In this document: positions 8,507 through 18,194 of the stretch, piece after piece
Position numbering within the stretch: position 1 is the first letter of the stretch
How the letters are laid out: each line of letters starts with the position of its first letter
Origin: Superficieibacter sp. 1612_C1
GTDB taxonomy: Bacteria; Pseudomonadota; Gammaproteobacteria; Enterobacterales; Enterobacteriaceae
Assembly: GCF_015234305.1 (NCBI RefSeq)
Contig: NZ_JADGMI010000001.1
Coordinates: 620,001 to 684,000, forward strand
Length of the DNA: 64,000 bases
Direction of reading: 5' to 3'
The notes under the pieces: model-generated
Told to the model about the DNA's origin: nothing
Databases searched by the model: none
Seen by the model: the letters and a program-made list of their open reading frames with translations, nothing else
Program-made: the position numbers and the translations under genes

Positions 8507-9238
8507 TTACTTCTGGAACCATTTGTTGTAGATGGTCTCGTACGTCCCATCTTTCTTCACTTTTTCCAGCGCAGCATTGAATTTCTGCTGTAGGTCAGTG
8601 TTGCCCTGACGGACAGCGATGCCAAGACCCGTGCCGAAGTACTCTTTGTCGGTCACTTTATCGCCAACGGCTGCCAGTTTCGGGTTGGCTTTCAGCCACT
8701 CGGTGACCACGGCGGTGTCACCAAATACGCCATCAATACGGCCGTTTTGCAGATCCAGCTTGGCGTTCTGGTAGCTGTCGTAAGGCACCGTCGTGATTTC
8801 CGGATGTTTATCCATGATGAATTTCTGGTGAGTGGTGCCGTTCTGCACGCCCACTTTTTTACCTTTCAGCTGGTCAATGCTGGTGAATTTACCCTGCTGA
8901 CCGATAAACAGCGCCGAGTTGTCATAGTACGGGGTCGTAAACAGCACCTGCTTTTCACGTTCCGCAGTAATGTCCATTCCGGCCATCACCGCTTCAAAAC
9001 GGCGGAATTTCAGGCCCGGGATGAGGCTGTCGAACGCCTGATTAGTGAAGGTACAGGTGGCATCAATCTCTTTGCACAGCGCGTTCGCCAGATCGACATC
9101 AAAACCCACAATTTTGTTGTTGGCATCGACTGATTCAAACGGAGGATACGACGCTTCGGTGGCGAAACGAATGGTCTGGGCTGCCGTGGCGGAAAGACTG
9201 GCACTGGCGATTAGCGCGGCGATCAAAACTTTTTTCAT
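8507..9238 (-). CDS. artI: ArtI, amino-acid-binding periplasmic protein of the art system
   Basis: ArtI is a family-3 periplasmic solute-binding protein encoded inside the art operon. The 243 residues start with a signal peptide (MKKVLIAALIAS...ATA, about 19 residues). It is a clear paralogue of ArtJ, sharing SYPPFES, GMDIT and DSYQNAKLDLQNGRIDGVFG-type segments. Its ligand is less well defined than ArtJ's in the literature I recall. An alternative start two codons upstream (MTMKK) exists. The MKK start matches E. coli and the signal peptide. Confidence 0.95.
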   Translation of the reverse strand: MKKVLIAALIASASLSATAAQTIRFATEASYPPFESVDANNKIVGFDVDLANALCKEIDATCTFTNQAFDSLIPGLKFRRFEAVMAGMDITAEREKQVLFTTPYYDNSALFIGQQGKFTSIDQLKGKKVGVQNGTTHQKFIMDKHPEITTVPYDSYQNAKLDLQNGRIDGVFGDTAVVTEWLKANPKLAAVGDKVTDKEYFGTGLGIAVRQGNTDLQQKFNAALEKVKKDGTYETIYNKWFQK

Positions 9239-9255
9239 TGTCATTTTCCCGATCT

Positions 9256-9984
9256 TCAGTGTGATAAATAGTGTTTAAAGGCGTCGGTTTGCGGATGCGT
9301 AAAGCAGCCTGCATCCCCTTGCTCAACAATATAACCATTTTCCATATACACCACGCGGCTGGCGGTTTTACGCGCCACTTCTACCTCGTGGGTCACAATC
9401 ACCTGGGTGATGTTGGTTTCCGCCAGCTCGCGAATAATGCTGACGATCTGCGCGGTGATTTCCGGATCGAGCGCCGCAGTGGGCTCATCAAACAGCAATA
9501 TCTGCGGTTCCATCATCAGGGCGCGGGCAATGGCCACACGCTGCTGCTGGCCGCCGGAGAGATGCAGCGGATAGCGATCGCTGTACGGCTTCAGGCGCAG
9601 ACGTTCAAGCAGCTTATCCGCACGTTCCATCGCCTGCGCTTTACTCAGACCCAGCACCCGGCAGGGCGCTTCAATCAGGTTTTGCACCACCGTGAGGTGC
9701 GGCCACAGATTGTACTGCTGAAACACCATGCCGACGTTCTGGCGCAGTTCGCGAATCGCTTTATCCGACGGTGTTTTTGCGAAATCAAATTGATTGCCAG
9801 CGATGCTGAGGGTGCCGGAACGCGGCATCTCAAGCAGGTTGAGCACGCGCAACAGCGAGCTTTTACCCGCACCGCTTGGGCCAAGCAGCACCAGCGTTTC
9901 ACCCTGCGGGCAATTAAGCGTGATGTCGAACAGCGCCTGGTGTGCGCCGTAGAAGCAATTTATGCCGTTTAATTGAATACTCAT
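9256..9984 (-). CDS. artP: ArtP, arginine ABC transporter ATPase
   Basis: ArtP is the cytoplasmic ATPase powering ArtQM. The 242 residues start at MSIQLNG as in E. coli. Walker [10 protein letters not shown] is at about residues 35-43, the signature LSGGQQQR at about 143-150 and Walker B LLFDEP at about 163-168. A longer upstream frame reaching 10044 has no supporting ribosome site or similarity. It is the first gene of artPIQM, preceded by an ArgR-box-like element. Confidence 0.96.
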   Translation of the reverse strand: MSIQLNGINCFYGAHQALFDITLNCPQGETLVLLGPSGAGKSSLLRVLNLLEMPRSGTLSIAGNQFDFAKTPSDKAIRELRQNVGMVFQQYNLWPHLTVVQNLIEAPCRVLGLSKAQAMERADKLLERLRLKPYSDRYPLHLSGGQQQRVAIARALMMEPQILLFDEPTAALDPEITAQIVSIIRELAETNITQVIVTHEVEVARKTASRVVYMENGYIVEQGDAGCFTHPQTDAFKHYLSH

Positions 9985-10029
9985 CGGGGCAGTCTTGTAG
10001 CAATTGAGGCCGCAAATAGTACCTTTCAC

Positions 10030-10043
10030 AGAATAGTTATGCA
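10030..10043 (-). promoter_or_regulatory. ARG-box-like element upstream of artP
   Basis: The sequence AGAATAGTTATGCA resembles the ArgR half-site pair TGAATaattATTCA and lies about 46-59 bases upstream of the artP start. A second box 21 bases away is only weakly recognisable. ArgR control of artP is known in E. coli. This site is a candidate. Confidence 0.5.
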
Positions 10044-10121
10044 ATATTTCTGCGTTAAAAGTTAACTATAAGCCGCAGGATATCTTAAACTTAGCACAAA
10101 ATAGCGCCGGGGGAAGAGGCG

Positions 10122-10159
10122 AGGGAGAAATGTCGGTCCGCTTTCGCTAAGACCGACAT
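10122..10159 (-). terminator. Hairpin after ybjP, probable terminator
   Basis: A nine-base-pair stem (ATGTCGGTC with GACCGACAT, 12-base loop, 10130-10159) is followed on the minus strand by TTTCTCCC. It lies between ybjP and artP, both minus strand, so it would end the ybjP transcript. Confidence 0.6.
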
Positions 10160-10182
10160 TTAAATTTAAGGCGGTAAAATCG

Positions 10183-10695
10183 TTAGCGTTTTTCCAGCGA
10201 CTGACGCAGTGTGCCAGCCGGTGCGTGGCTTGCCCCGAGGTAGCGCACATCGTCAACCGCCCAGCACTGGCCTTCGCGGATCATTAAGACTTCATCCTGC
10301 CAGGCATCGCTGCCCTGTTTCAGGTCTACACGCAGAGGAATGTTTCGCGCATCCGTATTAGGAATAGTCGACGCGCTGGCAACGCGGGCGCTTTCTGGCG
10401 GCGTGTTACGACTGGAGAAAAGATCGGATTTCAGTAGCGCATTGTGGCTACTGTCACGACTGGCATCGCTCAGCATTTTCGCCAGATCGTCACTTAAGTA
10501 GGGGCGCAGCGCGGTGATATCGTTATTCCGGTTCTGGATACGCGCGTCATAAAATTTCTGGGCCACCGTATCCGGACCGCCTTCAACACAAGGGCCGCTG
10601 CGGGTGCCGATGTCATTAAATGCCGGCGTGACGGTAGTGCAGGCACTCAACAGCAACGCGCACGGGATAAAAAGAGCGAGAGCAGAGTAGCGCAT
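10183..10695 (-). CDS. ybjP: YbjP, predicted lipoprotein
   Basis: This is a 170-residue outer-envelope lipoprotein of unknown function. The lipobox LLSAC places the lipidated cysteine at residue 19, after a short hydrophobic signal sequence. The mature part resembles a small secreted NTF2-like/DUF3828 protein, but I am not certain of the family. Length and sequence agree with E. coli YbjP as I recall it. It is a single-gene unit with its own hairpin terminator. Confidence 0.85.
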   Translation of the reverse strand: MRYSALALFIPCALLLSACTTVTPAFNDIGTRSGPCVEGGPDTVAQKFYDARIQNRNNDITALRPYLSDDLAKMLSDASRDSSHNALLKSDLFSSRNTPPESARVASASTIPNTDARNIPLRVDLKQGSDAWQDEVLMIREGQCWAVDDVRYLGASHAPAGTLRQSLEKR

Positions 10696-10818
10696 TCTGA
10701 TTTCCTTATAAGCAATCTACGATAATAATGGTTATGCTTTTCAAGCATAGCGTATCAGTTCGATAATGCGTTTGGCATCCAGAGCTAAGGCATTGAACGT
10801 AAAACAAGGAGACAGACG

Positions 10819-11139
10819 ATGCAATTTTCGACGACACCGACTCTCGAAGGGCAGACAATCGCTGAATACCGTGGCGTAGTGACCGGAGAAGCCATTCTCG
10901 GGGCCAATATCTTCCGTGATTTTTTCGCCGGGATCCGCGACATCGTTGGTGGCCGCTCCGGTGCCTATGAAAAAGAGCTGCGCAAGGCCCGTGAAATTGC
11001 CTTTCAGGAACTCGGCGAGCAGGCTAAAGCGCTGGGAGCCGATGCGGTGGTGGGCATTGATATCGATTACGAAACGGTGGGTAAAGACGGCAGTATGCTG
11101 ATGGTCAGCGTCTCCGGCACGGCGGTGAAACTACGCTAA
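10819..11139 (+). CDS. ybjQ: YbjQ, UPF0145/DUF74 family protein
   Basis: This is a 106-residue cytosolic protein of the conserved YbjQ (UPF0145) family with no assigned biochemical function. It keeps the family core [29 protein letters not shown] (about residues 24-52) and the end segment [13 protein letters not shown] (about 73-85). The ribosome site AAGGAG lies about eight bases before ATG. Its stop overlaps the amiD start (TAATG), so the pair is cotranscribed and probably coupled. Confidence 0.93.
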   Translation: MQFSTTPTLEGQTIAEYRGVVTGEAILGANIFRDFFAGIRDIVGGRSGAYEKELRKAREIAFQELGEQAKALGADAVVGIDIDYETVGKDGSMLMVSVSGTAVKLR

Positions 11140-11969
11140 TGAGACGTTTTGTATGGAGTATTGCGCTGGCGCTGCTGTTAACGGGCTGCGCAGGCGAAAA
11201 AGGGATTATTGATAAAGACGGGTATCAGCTGGATGTCAGGCATCCGGCACAGGCGGCGTATCCGCGAGTAAAAGTGCTGGTGATCCACTATACCGCCGAT
11301 GACTTTGACACCTCGCTGGCAACCTTAACCGACAAGCATGTCAGCGCGCACTACCTGATACCTGACGTGCCTCCACGGCATAACGGTAAACCGCGCATCT
11401 GGCAACTGGTGCCGGAGCAGGAGCTGGCCTGGCATGCCGGGGCGAGTTTCTGGCGGGGGGCCACGCGCCTTAATGACACCTCTATCGGCATTGAACTGGA
11501 AAACCGCGGCTGGCAGAAACGAGACGGGGTAAAATATTTTGCGCCGTTTACTCCCGCGCAGATAGCCGCGCTGGTGCCGCTGGCAAAAGATATCATTGCG
11601 CGTTACCACATTGCGCCACAGAACGTGGTTGCGCATGCGGATATCGCCGCCCAGCGCAAGGACGATCCCGGCCCGTTATTTCCCTGGCAGGCGCTGGCGG
11701 AGCAGGGGATTGGCGCGTGGCCTGATGCGCAGCGCGTCGCGTTTTACCTGAACGGGCGAGCGCCGTCTGAGCCGGTGGACACGGCGTCGCTGCTGGATCT
11801 TCTGGCCCGCTATGGTTATGAGGTCAAGCCTGAAATGACCGAGGCGCAACAGAAACGGGTGATTATGGCGTTTCAGATGCACTTCCGTCCGGCGCGCTGG
11901 GATGGTGTCGCAGATGCACAAACCCAGGCCATCGCCGAGGCGCTGCTGGAAAAATACGGCCAGGGTTGA
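11139..11969 (+). CDS. amiD: AmiD, N-acetylmuramyl-L-alanine amidase lipoprotein
   Basis: AmiD is a zinc amidase that cleaves the amide between N-acetylmuramic acid and L-alanine in peptidoglycan, including anhydro-muropeptides, and is anchored in the outer membrane. The 276 residues equal E. coli AmiD. The lipobox LLLTGC places the lipidated Cys at residue 17. The amidase_2 domain follows, with likely zinc ligands His50 (VIHYT), His166 (VAHADIA) and Asp176 (DDPGPLF). A C-terminal peptidoglycan-binding-like helical segment occupies about 200-270. It overlaps ybjQ by one base. Confidence 0.95.
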   Translation: MRRFVWSIALALLLTGCAGEKGIIDKDGYQLDVRHPAQAAYPRVKVLVIHYTADDFDTSLATLTDKHVSAHYLIPDVPPRHNGKPRIWQLVPEQELAWHAGASFWRGATRLNDTSIGIELENRGWQKRDGVKYFAPFTPAQIAALVPLAKDIIARYHIAPQNVVAHADIAAQRKDDPGPLFPWQALAEQGIGAWPDAQRVAFYLNGRAPSEPVDTASLLDLLARYGYEVKPEMTEAQQKRVIMAFQMHFRPARWDGVADAQTQAIAEALLEKYGQG

Positions 11970-11978
11970 TGCTCTTCG

Positions 11979-12126
11979 CCCTCACCCTAACCCTCTCCCC
12001 CAGGAGAGGGGACCGTCCGGCGAGCGGTTGCGGCCAGTCGGCACATTCTATGGTAAAAGCAGTCAACCAGACGTTCCGCGAGGCACTGACTGCTCCCTCT
12101 CCCTGAGGGAGAGGGCTGGGGTGAGG
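11979..12126. repeat. Inverted pair of CCCTCACCC/CTCTCCC palindromic repeats
   Basis: Two arms, 11979-12012 and 12093-12126, are inverted copies of a C-rich element of the type CCCTCACCC..CCCTCTCCC. Each contains its own short palindrome (CTCTCCC...GGAGAGG or CCCTCTCCCTGAGGGAGAGGG). They flank about 80 bases of non-repeated DNA between the convergent amiD and ybjS. The pair can fold into a large stem and would act as a two-sided transcript end. It differs from the REP sequences at 6001 and 18099. Confidence 0.75.
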
Positions 12127-12127
12127 A

Positions 12128-13141
12128 TCAGCGGTGCAATTTCCCATGATCCCGCAGCCAGGCTGCCGTGCGCGTGATACCTTCATCCAGCGTCACCACC
12201 GGCTGATACCCCAGCTCTTGCTGCGCCCGGCTAATATCCAGCGTGAAATCAAAATTCAGCTTGGACACACCATAGTGCGTAAACGTCGGTTCTTTCGCGG
12301 TTTTACTGCCAAAGCGCTCCATACTGCGGGCGACGATATCCAGCATCGGATAGGGCACCGACCGGATGCGGCAGTGAATATTTAGCTCGTCGATGAGCTT
12401 CTGCACAATATCATGCAGTTTCTGCGGCTCGCCGTTGGTGATGTTAAATGCACGGCCGGAAGGCAGGGCGTCGCACGAGGGCTGGCTGGCCAGCCACATG
12501 GCGTGGATGGCGTTTTCAAAATAGGTCATATCGACCACCGCATCGCCGCCGCGTGGCAGGAGAACGCTGCCGTAGTGGTGCATCATCTGCGCCAGACGCG
12601 GAATAAATACCTTATCATGGGGGCCAAATAAACTTTGCGGGCGCAAAATAGTAAAACGCGTCTGCGGATTGGCACGTGCCAGCAGCTGAATCACCTCTTC
12701 GCCAGCCGCTTTGCTGCGGGCAAATTCATTGGCAAATCGCTGCGGGCGAAATTCTTCCTTCACATCGTGATGATGATGGTAATCGAAGTACAGGGAAGGT
12801 GACGAAATATGCACAAAATTGCGCACGCCCCAGGCGACGGACCACTCCCCCAGACGACGCGTGGCGCGCACGTTGGCGAGATCAAACGCCTCCTGCGTTC
12901 CCCACGGTGAGGTAAAGCTGGAGCAGTGCCACAGGGTATCGATACCGGCGAGCATGACCTTAGCCTGCGAAGAGACCAGTTCAGTGAGATCGGCCTGCAC
13001 GAATTCTGCGCCCATTTTTTGCAGCAGCTTGCCCATCGCTTCATTACGACCGGTTGCTCTGACGCTGATGCCTTTACGACGCAAAAACTCGACCGCGTTT
13101 CGGCCTAAACCGCTGGTTGCGCCCGTTACCAGAACCTTCAT
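12128..13141 (-). CDS. ybjS: YbjS, NAD(P)-binding SDR-family epimerase/dehydrogenase-like protein
   Basis: This is an extended short-chain dehydrogenase/reductase of unknown substrate, 337 residues from MKVLVTG. The nucleotide motif [16 protein letters not shown] opens the protein. The active-site tyrosine is probably in the [11 protein letters not shown] region (about residues 115-125) or the ARSKAAGEE segment that follows. Family resemblance is to NAD-dependent epimerases and 3-beta-hydroxysteroid dehydrogenases. An in-frame extension to 13204 is not supported by E. coli YbjS. The stop lies directly against the inverted repeat. Confidence 0.92.
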   Translation of the reverse strand: MKVLVTGATSGLGRNAVEFLRRKGISVRATGRNEAMGKLLQKMGAEFVQADLTELVSSQAKVMLAGIDTLWHCSSFTSPWGTQEAFDLANVRATRRLGEWSVAWGVRNFVHISSPSLYFDYHHHHDVKEEFRPQRFANEFARSKAAGEEVIQLLARANPQTRFTILRPQSLFGPHDKVFIPRLAQMMHHYGSVLLPRGGDAVVDMTYFENAIHAMWLASQPSCDALPSGRAFNITNGEPQKLHDIVQKLIDELNIHCRIRSVPYPMLDIVARSMERFGSKTAKEPTFTHYGVSKLNFDFTLDISRAQQELGYQPVVTLDEGITRTAAWLRDHGKLHR

Positions 13142-13300
13142 ATCGATCCGCTGTGTTTTAAAGAATTTCGTGCGCATTCTTCCGGTATTTTCGGCGGTAT
13201 GCAATGGGAAAAATGAAAGAATCTGAGGTTAATGGCAAACCGTGTGCGGTTTTTAGTGCTCAGGCCATATCCCGGGAACATCGCCCCGACGTTTCTCCTG

Positions 13301-14725
13301 TTACCCTTTCTCTGCCAGACTGGCGATACGTTTTGCCATGCCGCGAAAGATGAACAAATGCGCCGGGATCATTAACAGCCAGTAAAACAGCCCCGGCATT
13401 CCGTGCGGGTGCCACCAGGCGCGGACGTCAAGCTGCCGATAATCACCTTTATCTTCCATAGTAAAGCAAAGGCGGCCCAGCCCCGGCGCTTTCATGCCAA
13501 ACAGCAGCGCCAGCTCTTTTTCCGGATCGGCGATAATCACCTTCCAGCTATCAACGGCATCGCCTGGCTGCAAAAACGGGCGCGCCGGGCGGCCTTTTGC
13601 CAGTGGATGACCGATAATCTTGTCGATTAAGGCGCGGGTTTGCCACAGCGGATTGCCAAAAAAGTAGCGTTCCTTGCCGCCAAGCTGGTTTACTACCCGC
13701 CACAGGGCGCTAAGGCTGGCGGGCGTTTTCAGCGTAAAGCCCGCCTGTTTGGCAAAATAGCCGTAGTCCGGCCGCCAGCGGGCGAACGCCTGCGCGTCGT
13801 AACCCCAGTCGCTTGAGTTAACCAGCCTCTTTTCTTCTTCCAGCGTGCTGCGCACCGCATCATCAAACGGGATCAGCGTCTGCGGAATTAACGCCCGGAG
13901 CGGGCCGTCATCAGCGAGAAGATCGTGTTTGAGCCCCTGAATCAGCGCTTTTGCCGTGGTGGGAGGCACCGAGGTAATGACAGTCAGAAACCAGACTGAA
14001 ATCCAGCGGGTAGGGAAGGGGATGGGAATTAGCGGGCGATGCCGACCGCTGACCAGCATAAAACGCTCAAACTGTTGCTGATAGCTCAGCACCTGTGGCC
14101 CGGCGGCTTCAAAAATGCGATGTTCGCGAGCGGGATGATCCAGTAACGCCACCAGATAATGCAGCAGATTATTCAGCGCAATGGGCGTGGTCCGTGAGCG
14201 CACCCAGCGCGGCGGGGTGAGCACGGGCAGGTTATAGACCATATCGCGCATCACCTCAAAGGCGGCAGAACCCGCGCCGATGATAATCCCGGCGCGCAGT
14301 TCAGTCACCGGCACACCGGACTCGCGCAGGGTGTCTGCCGTGAGCTGCCGGGCGCGCAGATGGTCGGACTGCTGGTGCGCCGGTGCCTGGAGCGAGCTGA
14401 GGAAAATCAACTGGTTCACTGGCGTCTCGCGCAGTGCATCGCGAACGTTGAGGGCAACCTGACGCTCATGAGCGACAAAATCGCCGCCTTCGCCCATGCC
14501 GTGAACCAGATAGTAAACGGTCTCACTATTTTTCAGCAGTTCCGGTAACGCCCTGGGCCAGCAGAGATCCAGTGAATGACAGCTGACGCCAGGCAGCGCC
14601 ATCTTCTCCAGCCGCTCAATGCGCCGTGCCGCCGCCAGCACCTGATGCCCCTGCTGGCTCAGCGCTCTGATCAGGTGTTGACCAATATAGCCACTGGCCC
14701 CCAGCACCAGAATACGTTGCGGCAC
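13301..14725 (-). CDS. ybjT: YbjT, NAD(P)-binding protein with C-terminal DUF2867 domain
   Basis: A 474-residue predicted NAD(P)-binding protein. The N-terminal Rossmann part starts at once ([16 protein letters not shown]), followed by an SDR-like fold to about residue 300. A DUF2867-type domain ends in a hydrophobic segment ([16 protein letters not shown], about 448-463) that may bind membrane. The start is GTG at 14725: AAGGAG lies eight bases upstream, and it reproduces E. coli YbjT beginning PQRILVLG. It forms an operon with ltaE, whose TAA lies inside this ribosome site. The biochemical function is unknown. Confidence 0.9.
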   Translation of the reverse strand: MPQRILVLGASGYIGQHLIRALSQQGHQVLAAARRIERLEKMALPGVSCHSLDLCWPRALPELLKNSETVYYLVHGMGEGGDFVAHERQVALNVRDALRETPVNQLIFLSSLQAPAHQQSDHLRARQLTADTLRESGVPVTELRAGIIIGAGSAAFEVMRDMVYNLPVLTPPRWVRSRTTPIALNNLLHYLVALLDHPAREHRIFEAAGPQVLSYQQQFERFMLVSGRHRPLIPIPFPTRWISVWFLTVITSVPPTTAKALIQGLKHDLLADDGPLRALIPQTLIPFDDAVRSTLEEEKRLVNSSDWGYDAQAFARWRPDYGYFAKQAGFTLKTPASLSALWRVVNQLGGKERYFFGNPLWQTRALIDKIIGHPLAKGRPARPFLQPGDAVDSWKVIIADPEKELALLFGMKAPGLGRLCFTMEDKGDYRQLDVRAWWHPHGMPGLFYWLLMIPAHLFIFRGMAKRIASLAEKG

Positions 14726-14735
14726 GGTGTGCTCC

Positions 14736-15737
14736 TTAGCGGTTGAGAAACGCTTTCCAGTGAGCAACGAGTTGCTCTAGCTGCTCGCGGCTGACATCAA
14801 GATGCGTCACCAGACGCACCACCGGAGAGGCATTGATCAGGATATCCTGCGCACGCAGATGTTCGCCCAGCGCAGCGGCATTTTCTTCACCGACCCGGAC
14901 AAACAGCATGTTCGTGTCATGACGCATGACATCCGCACCAATTTCTTTCAATTGGGCAGCAAGCCAGGCGGCGTTGTCGTGATCTTCACGCAAGCGGGCA
15001 ACATTATGCTTTAACGCGTACAAACCGGCCGCCGCCAGAATCCCTGCCTGACGCATACCGCCACCGGTCATTTTCCGCCAGCGGATAGCGCGTTTAATAT
15101 AGTCGTGACTGCCGACCAGCAGCGAGCCTACCGGCGTACCTAATCCTTTCGATAAACAGATGGTGAAGGAATCGCAGTACTGCGTAATCTCTCTCAATTC
15201 GCAACCATACGCTACCACGGCGTTGAAGATGCGCGCACCGTCAACGTGCAAACCCAGCCCGCGGCTACGGGTAAATTCCCACGCCGCCTGGAGGTACTCT
15301 CGCGGCAGAACTTTGCCGTTATGGGTGTTTTCCAGACTGAGCAGCTTAGTGCGGGCGAAATGGATGTCGTCGGCTTTGATTTTGGCGGCGACTTTATCCA
15401 GCGGTAGGGTGCCATCGGAGGCGGCATCAATAGGCTGCGGCTGAATGCTGCCGAGCACGGCGGCACCGCCTGCTTCATAGAGATAATTATGTGCGCCCTG
15501 GCCGACGATATATTCTTCGCCACGCTCACAGTGGCTGAGAAGGGCAACCAGGTTGGCCTGGGTGCCGGTCGGCAGAAACAGCGCCGCCTCTTTGCCAGCC
15601 AGATCGGCGGCATAACGCTGGAGTTCATTAACGGTAGGATCGTCACCATAAACGTCGTCGCCGACCGGAGCGGTCATCATGGCTTCAAGCATGGCACGCC
15701 CCGGACGGGTTACGGTATCACTGCGTAGATCAATCAC
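14736..15737 (-). CDS. ltaE: LtaE, low-specificity L-threonine aldolase
   Basis: LtaE is a PLP enzyme that cleaves L-threonine and L-allo-threonine to glycine and acetaldehyde. The 333 residues equal E. coli LtaE. The PLP-binding lysine is Lys197 in CLSKGLGTP. The cofactor-contact motif [10 protein letters not shown] (about 164-173) and the N-terminal LRSDTVTRP are clear. It follows poxB by 36 bases and precedes ybjT by 10, matching the poxB-ltaE-ybjT transcription unit of E. coli. Confidence 0.97.
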   Translation of the reverse strand: MIDLRSDTVTRPGRAMLEAMMTAPVGDDVYGDDPTVNELQRYAADLAGKEAALFLPTGTQANLVALLSHCERGEEYIVGQGAHNYLYEAGGAAVLGSIQPQPIDAASDGTLPLDKVAAKIKADDIHFARTKLLSLENTHNGKVLPREYLQAAWEFTRSRGLGLHVDGARIFNAVVAYGCELREITQYCDSFTICLSKGLGTPVGSLLVGSHDYIKRAIRWRKMTGGGMRQAGILAAAGLYALKHNVARLREDHDNAAWLAAQLKEIGADVMRHDTNMLFVRVGEENAAALGEHLRAQDILINASPVVRLVTHLDVSREQLEQLVAHWKAFLNR

Positions 15738-15773
15738 GGCATTTCCTTTTTGATTCAGGATGATGCCCTATTT

Positions 15774-17492
15774 TTACCTGAGCCAGTTGGTTTTTGCCAG
15801 TTCCAGCACCTCGTCACCGCGCCCGTTAATGATCGCGCGCAACATATAGAGGCTAAAGCCTTTGGCCTGTTCGAGTTTAATTTGCGGCGGCATGGCCAGT
15901 TCTTCTTTCGCCACTACCACATCCACCAGTACCGGGCCCTCGGTGGCAAAGGCGCGTTGCAGTGCGTCGTCAATATCAACCGCTTTCTCGACGCGAATAC
16001 CGGTAATGCCGCAGGCATCGGCGATACGGGCAAAGTTTGTGTCGTGGAGATCGGTGCCGTCAGTCAAATAACCCCCGGCCTTCATCTCCATCGCCACAAA
16101 GCCCAGTACGCTGTTGTTGAAGACAATAATTTTTACCGGCAGCTTCATCTGCACTACTGACAGGAAGTCGCCCATCAGCATACTGAAGCCCCCGTCGCCA
16201 CACAGGGCAACGACCTGACGGTTCGGCGCGGTAGCCTGTGCGCCCAGTGCCTGTGGCATGGCGTTGGCCATCGAGCCGTGGTTAAAGGAGCCTAACAACC
16301 GACGCTGACCGTTCATTTTAAGATAGCGGGCGGCCCAGACCGTAGGCGTACCCACGTCGCAGGTAAAAATGGCGTCGTCATCGGCATAATGGCTAATCTG
16401 CTGCGCCAGATACTGCGGATGGATCGCTTTCTCACTGGGTTTCGCCAGCGCGTCCAGATCTTTACGCGCGTCGCGGTAGTGCTTCAACGCGGTATCCAGG
16501 AAGCGGGTGTCGGTGTTTTCTTCCAGCAGCGGCAGCAGGGCGCTTAATGTGGCTTTGATATCGCCAATCAGCGCCATATCAACCTTGCTGTGCGCGCCGA
16601 TACTTCCCGGATTGATATCAATTTGGATAATTTTGGCGTCGGTCGGGTAGAAGGCGCGATAGGGGAATTGGGTACCCAGAAGCACCAGCGTGTCGGCATT
16701 CATCATGGTGTGAAAACCGGAGGAGAAGCCGATAAGCCCGGTCATTCCCACATCATAAGGGTTGTCATATTCGACATGTTCTTTGCCACGCATCGCATGG
16801 ACGACAGGCGCTTTTAATTTACCGGCGAATTCTACCAGCTCAGTATGCGCCCCGGCACAGCCGCTGCCGCAGAGCAGGGCGATTTTGCTGGAGTAACGCA
16901 GTAGCTGAGCCAGCTTTTTCAGTTCGTCTTGTGCGGGGGTGACCACTGGTTGCGGGGCAGGATACCAGTGGCTGCTGGCATTTTCCGGCGCAGCCTGAAG
17001 GGCAACATCACCTGGCAACACAATGACCGACACGCCGCGATTAAGCACAGCTTTACGCAGGGCAATGGCCAACACCTGAGGGATCTGCTCTGGCGATGAG
17101 ACCAGTTCACAATAGTGGCTGCATTCGCGGAACAGTTCCTGCGGATGCGTCTCCTGGAAATAACCGCTGCCGATTTCGCTGGACGGAATATGCGCGGCGA
17201 TGGCCAGTACCGGAACGTGGTTACGATGACAGTCAAACAGGCCGTTAATTAAATGCAGGTTGCCAGGCCCGCAGGAGCCAGCACAGACTGCCAGTTCGCC
17301 CGTCAACTGCGCTTCTGCACCGGCGGCAAACGCGGCCACTTCTTCGTGGCGGGTAGGCATCCAGTCAATCGTGCCCATTTTGTTCAGACTGTCGCTCAGG
17401 CCATTCAGTGAATCACCTGTGACGCCCCAGATACGTTTAACACCCGCTTGTTCCAGCGTTTTAGCAAGATAAGCGGCAACGGTTTGTTTCAT
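15774..17492 (-). CDS. poxB: PoxB, pyruvate dehydrogenase (quinone)
   Basis: PoxB decarboxylates pyruvate to acetate and CO2 and passes electrons to ubiquinone at the inner membrane. It is a peripheral flavoprotein with TPP and FAD. The 572 residues equal the E. coli enzyme. Catalytic Glu is in the [15 protein letters not shown]-like segment (about 46-60). The TPP/Mg motif GDGGFSML...NN lies at about 433-462. The C-terminal amphipathic membrane-binding tail ends the protein. In E. coli it is a stationary-phase, RpoS-dependent gene. It is divergent from the DoxX gene. Confidence 0.97.
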   Translation of the reverse strand: MKQTVAAYLAKTLEQAGVKRIWGVTGDSLNGLSDSLNKMGTIDWMPTRHEEVAAFAAGAEAQLTGELAVCAGSCGPGNLHLINGLFDCHRNHVPVLAIAAHIPSSEIGSGYFQETHPQELFRECSHYCELVSSPEQIPQVLAIALRKAVLNRGVSVIVLPGDVALQAAPENASSHWYPAPQPVVTPAQDELKKLAQLLRYSSKIALLCGSGCAGAHTELVEFAGKLKAPVVHAMRGKEHVEYDNPYDVGMTGLIGFSSGFHTMMNADTLVLLGTQFPYRAFYPTDAKIIQIDINPGSIGAHSKVDMALIGDIKATLSALLPLLEENTDTRFLDTALKHYRDARKDLDALAKPSEKAIHPQYLAQQISHYADDDAIFTCDVGTPTVWAARYLKMNGQRRLLGSFNHGSMANAMPQALGAQATAPNRQVVALCGDGGFSMLMGDFLSVVQMKLPVKIIVFNNSVLGFVAMEMKAGGYLTDGTDLHDTNFARIADACGITGIRVEKAVDIDDALQRAFATEGPVLVDVVVAKEELAMPPQIKLEQAKGFSLYMLRAIINGRGDEVLELAKTNWLR

Positions 17493-17642
17493 GGGTTTCC
17501 ATCTCCTTTGTGTGATACCGCTTACAAGCTTAGGTCAGATCCTGAGGGTCGCGCAGAAAACCTCCGTGTATAAAGGCGCTATCTTTCGCATTGCGGAAGG
17601 CGTAATGTGAAGCAGTCGCATTTAAAACAAGAGGCATTTCAA

Positions 17643-18077
17643 ATGGTTAAGAAATTGTTAATTGCCGTCAATAGAACCCTTTCACATGAAGATTTTGGCA
17701 AGCTGTTGTTACGCATTGCCGTGGGCGGGTTAATGCTTTTCCACGGGTTACACAAGCTGTTTGATGGCATCGACGGGATCCGTGGCATGGTGGTTGCGCA
17801 GGGATTACCGGGGTTTGTTGCCTACGGCGTGCTGATTGGCGAAGTGTTAGTGCCGTGTTTGATTATCCTGGGTATTTTGACGCGTCCGGCGGCGCTGGTA
17901 TTGTCTTTTACCATGCTGGTGGCGTGGTTGATGGTAGGGATTAATAATACCTGGATGCTGGATAAAACCGGCGCATGGGCGATTGAAAATATTGCTTACT
18001 TCTTTATTGGCGGGCTGGCGATTGCTTTTATGGGGGCGGGGCGTTACTCAGTCGTGCGCGATCCGGCGTGGCGGTAA
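17643..18077 (+). CDS. DoxX-family membrane protein
   Basis: This is a 144-residue integral membrane protein of the DoxX family, placed between poxB and hcr where E. coli K-12 has no gene that I recall. The family pattern is visible: LLRIAVGGLMLFHGLHKL (about residues 20-37), GFVAYGVLIGEVLVPCLIILGILTRPAAL, then two further hydrophobic segments, giving four. A conserved Glu sits in the second membrane segment (IGEV). DoxX proteins are linked to quinone/redox or thiol stress membrane complexes, but the reaction is unknown. The start ATG 17643 has an AAGAGG site. An upstream GTG at 17607 with GGAAGG is an alternative. Confidence 0.8.
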   Translation: MVKKLLIAVNRTLSHEDFGKLLLRIAVGGLMLFHGLHKLFDGIDGIRGMVVAQGLPGFVAYGVLIGEVLVPCLIILGILTRPAALVLSFTMLVAWLMVGINNTWMLDKTGAWAIENIAYFFIGGLAIAFMGAGRYSVVRDPAWR

Positions 18078-18098
18078 AACGGTAGCGACGTGCCATTT

Positions 18099-18183
18099 TG
18101 CCCGGTGGCGCTGCGCTTACCGGGCCTACAGACAAGATGACAACCGTGATCCGTAGGCCGGGCAAGCGCAGCGCCACCCGGCA
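18099..18183. repeat. BIME: inverted pair of REP palindromes
   Basis: Two REP units in opposite orientation lie at 18099-18130 (TGCCCGGTGGCGCTGCGC...GGGCCTAC type) and 18151-18183 (GTAGGCCGGGCAAGCGC...CCGGCA type). They fill the gap between the convergent DoxX gene and hcr. The two are near-perfect inverse copies. Confidence 0.9.
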
Positions 18184-18194
18184 TATTTTACTCC

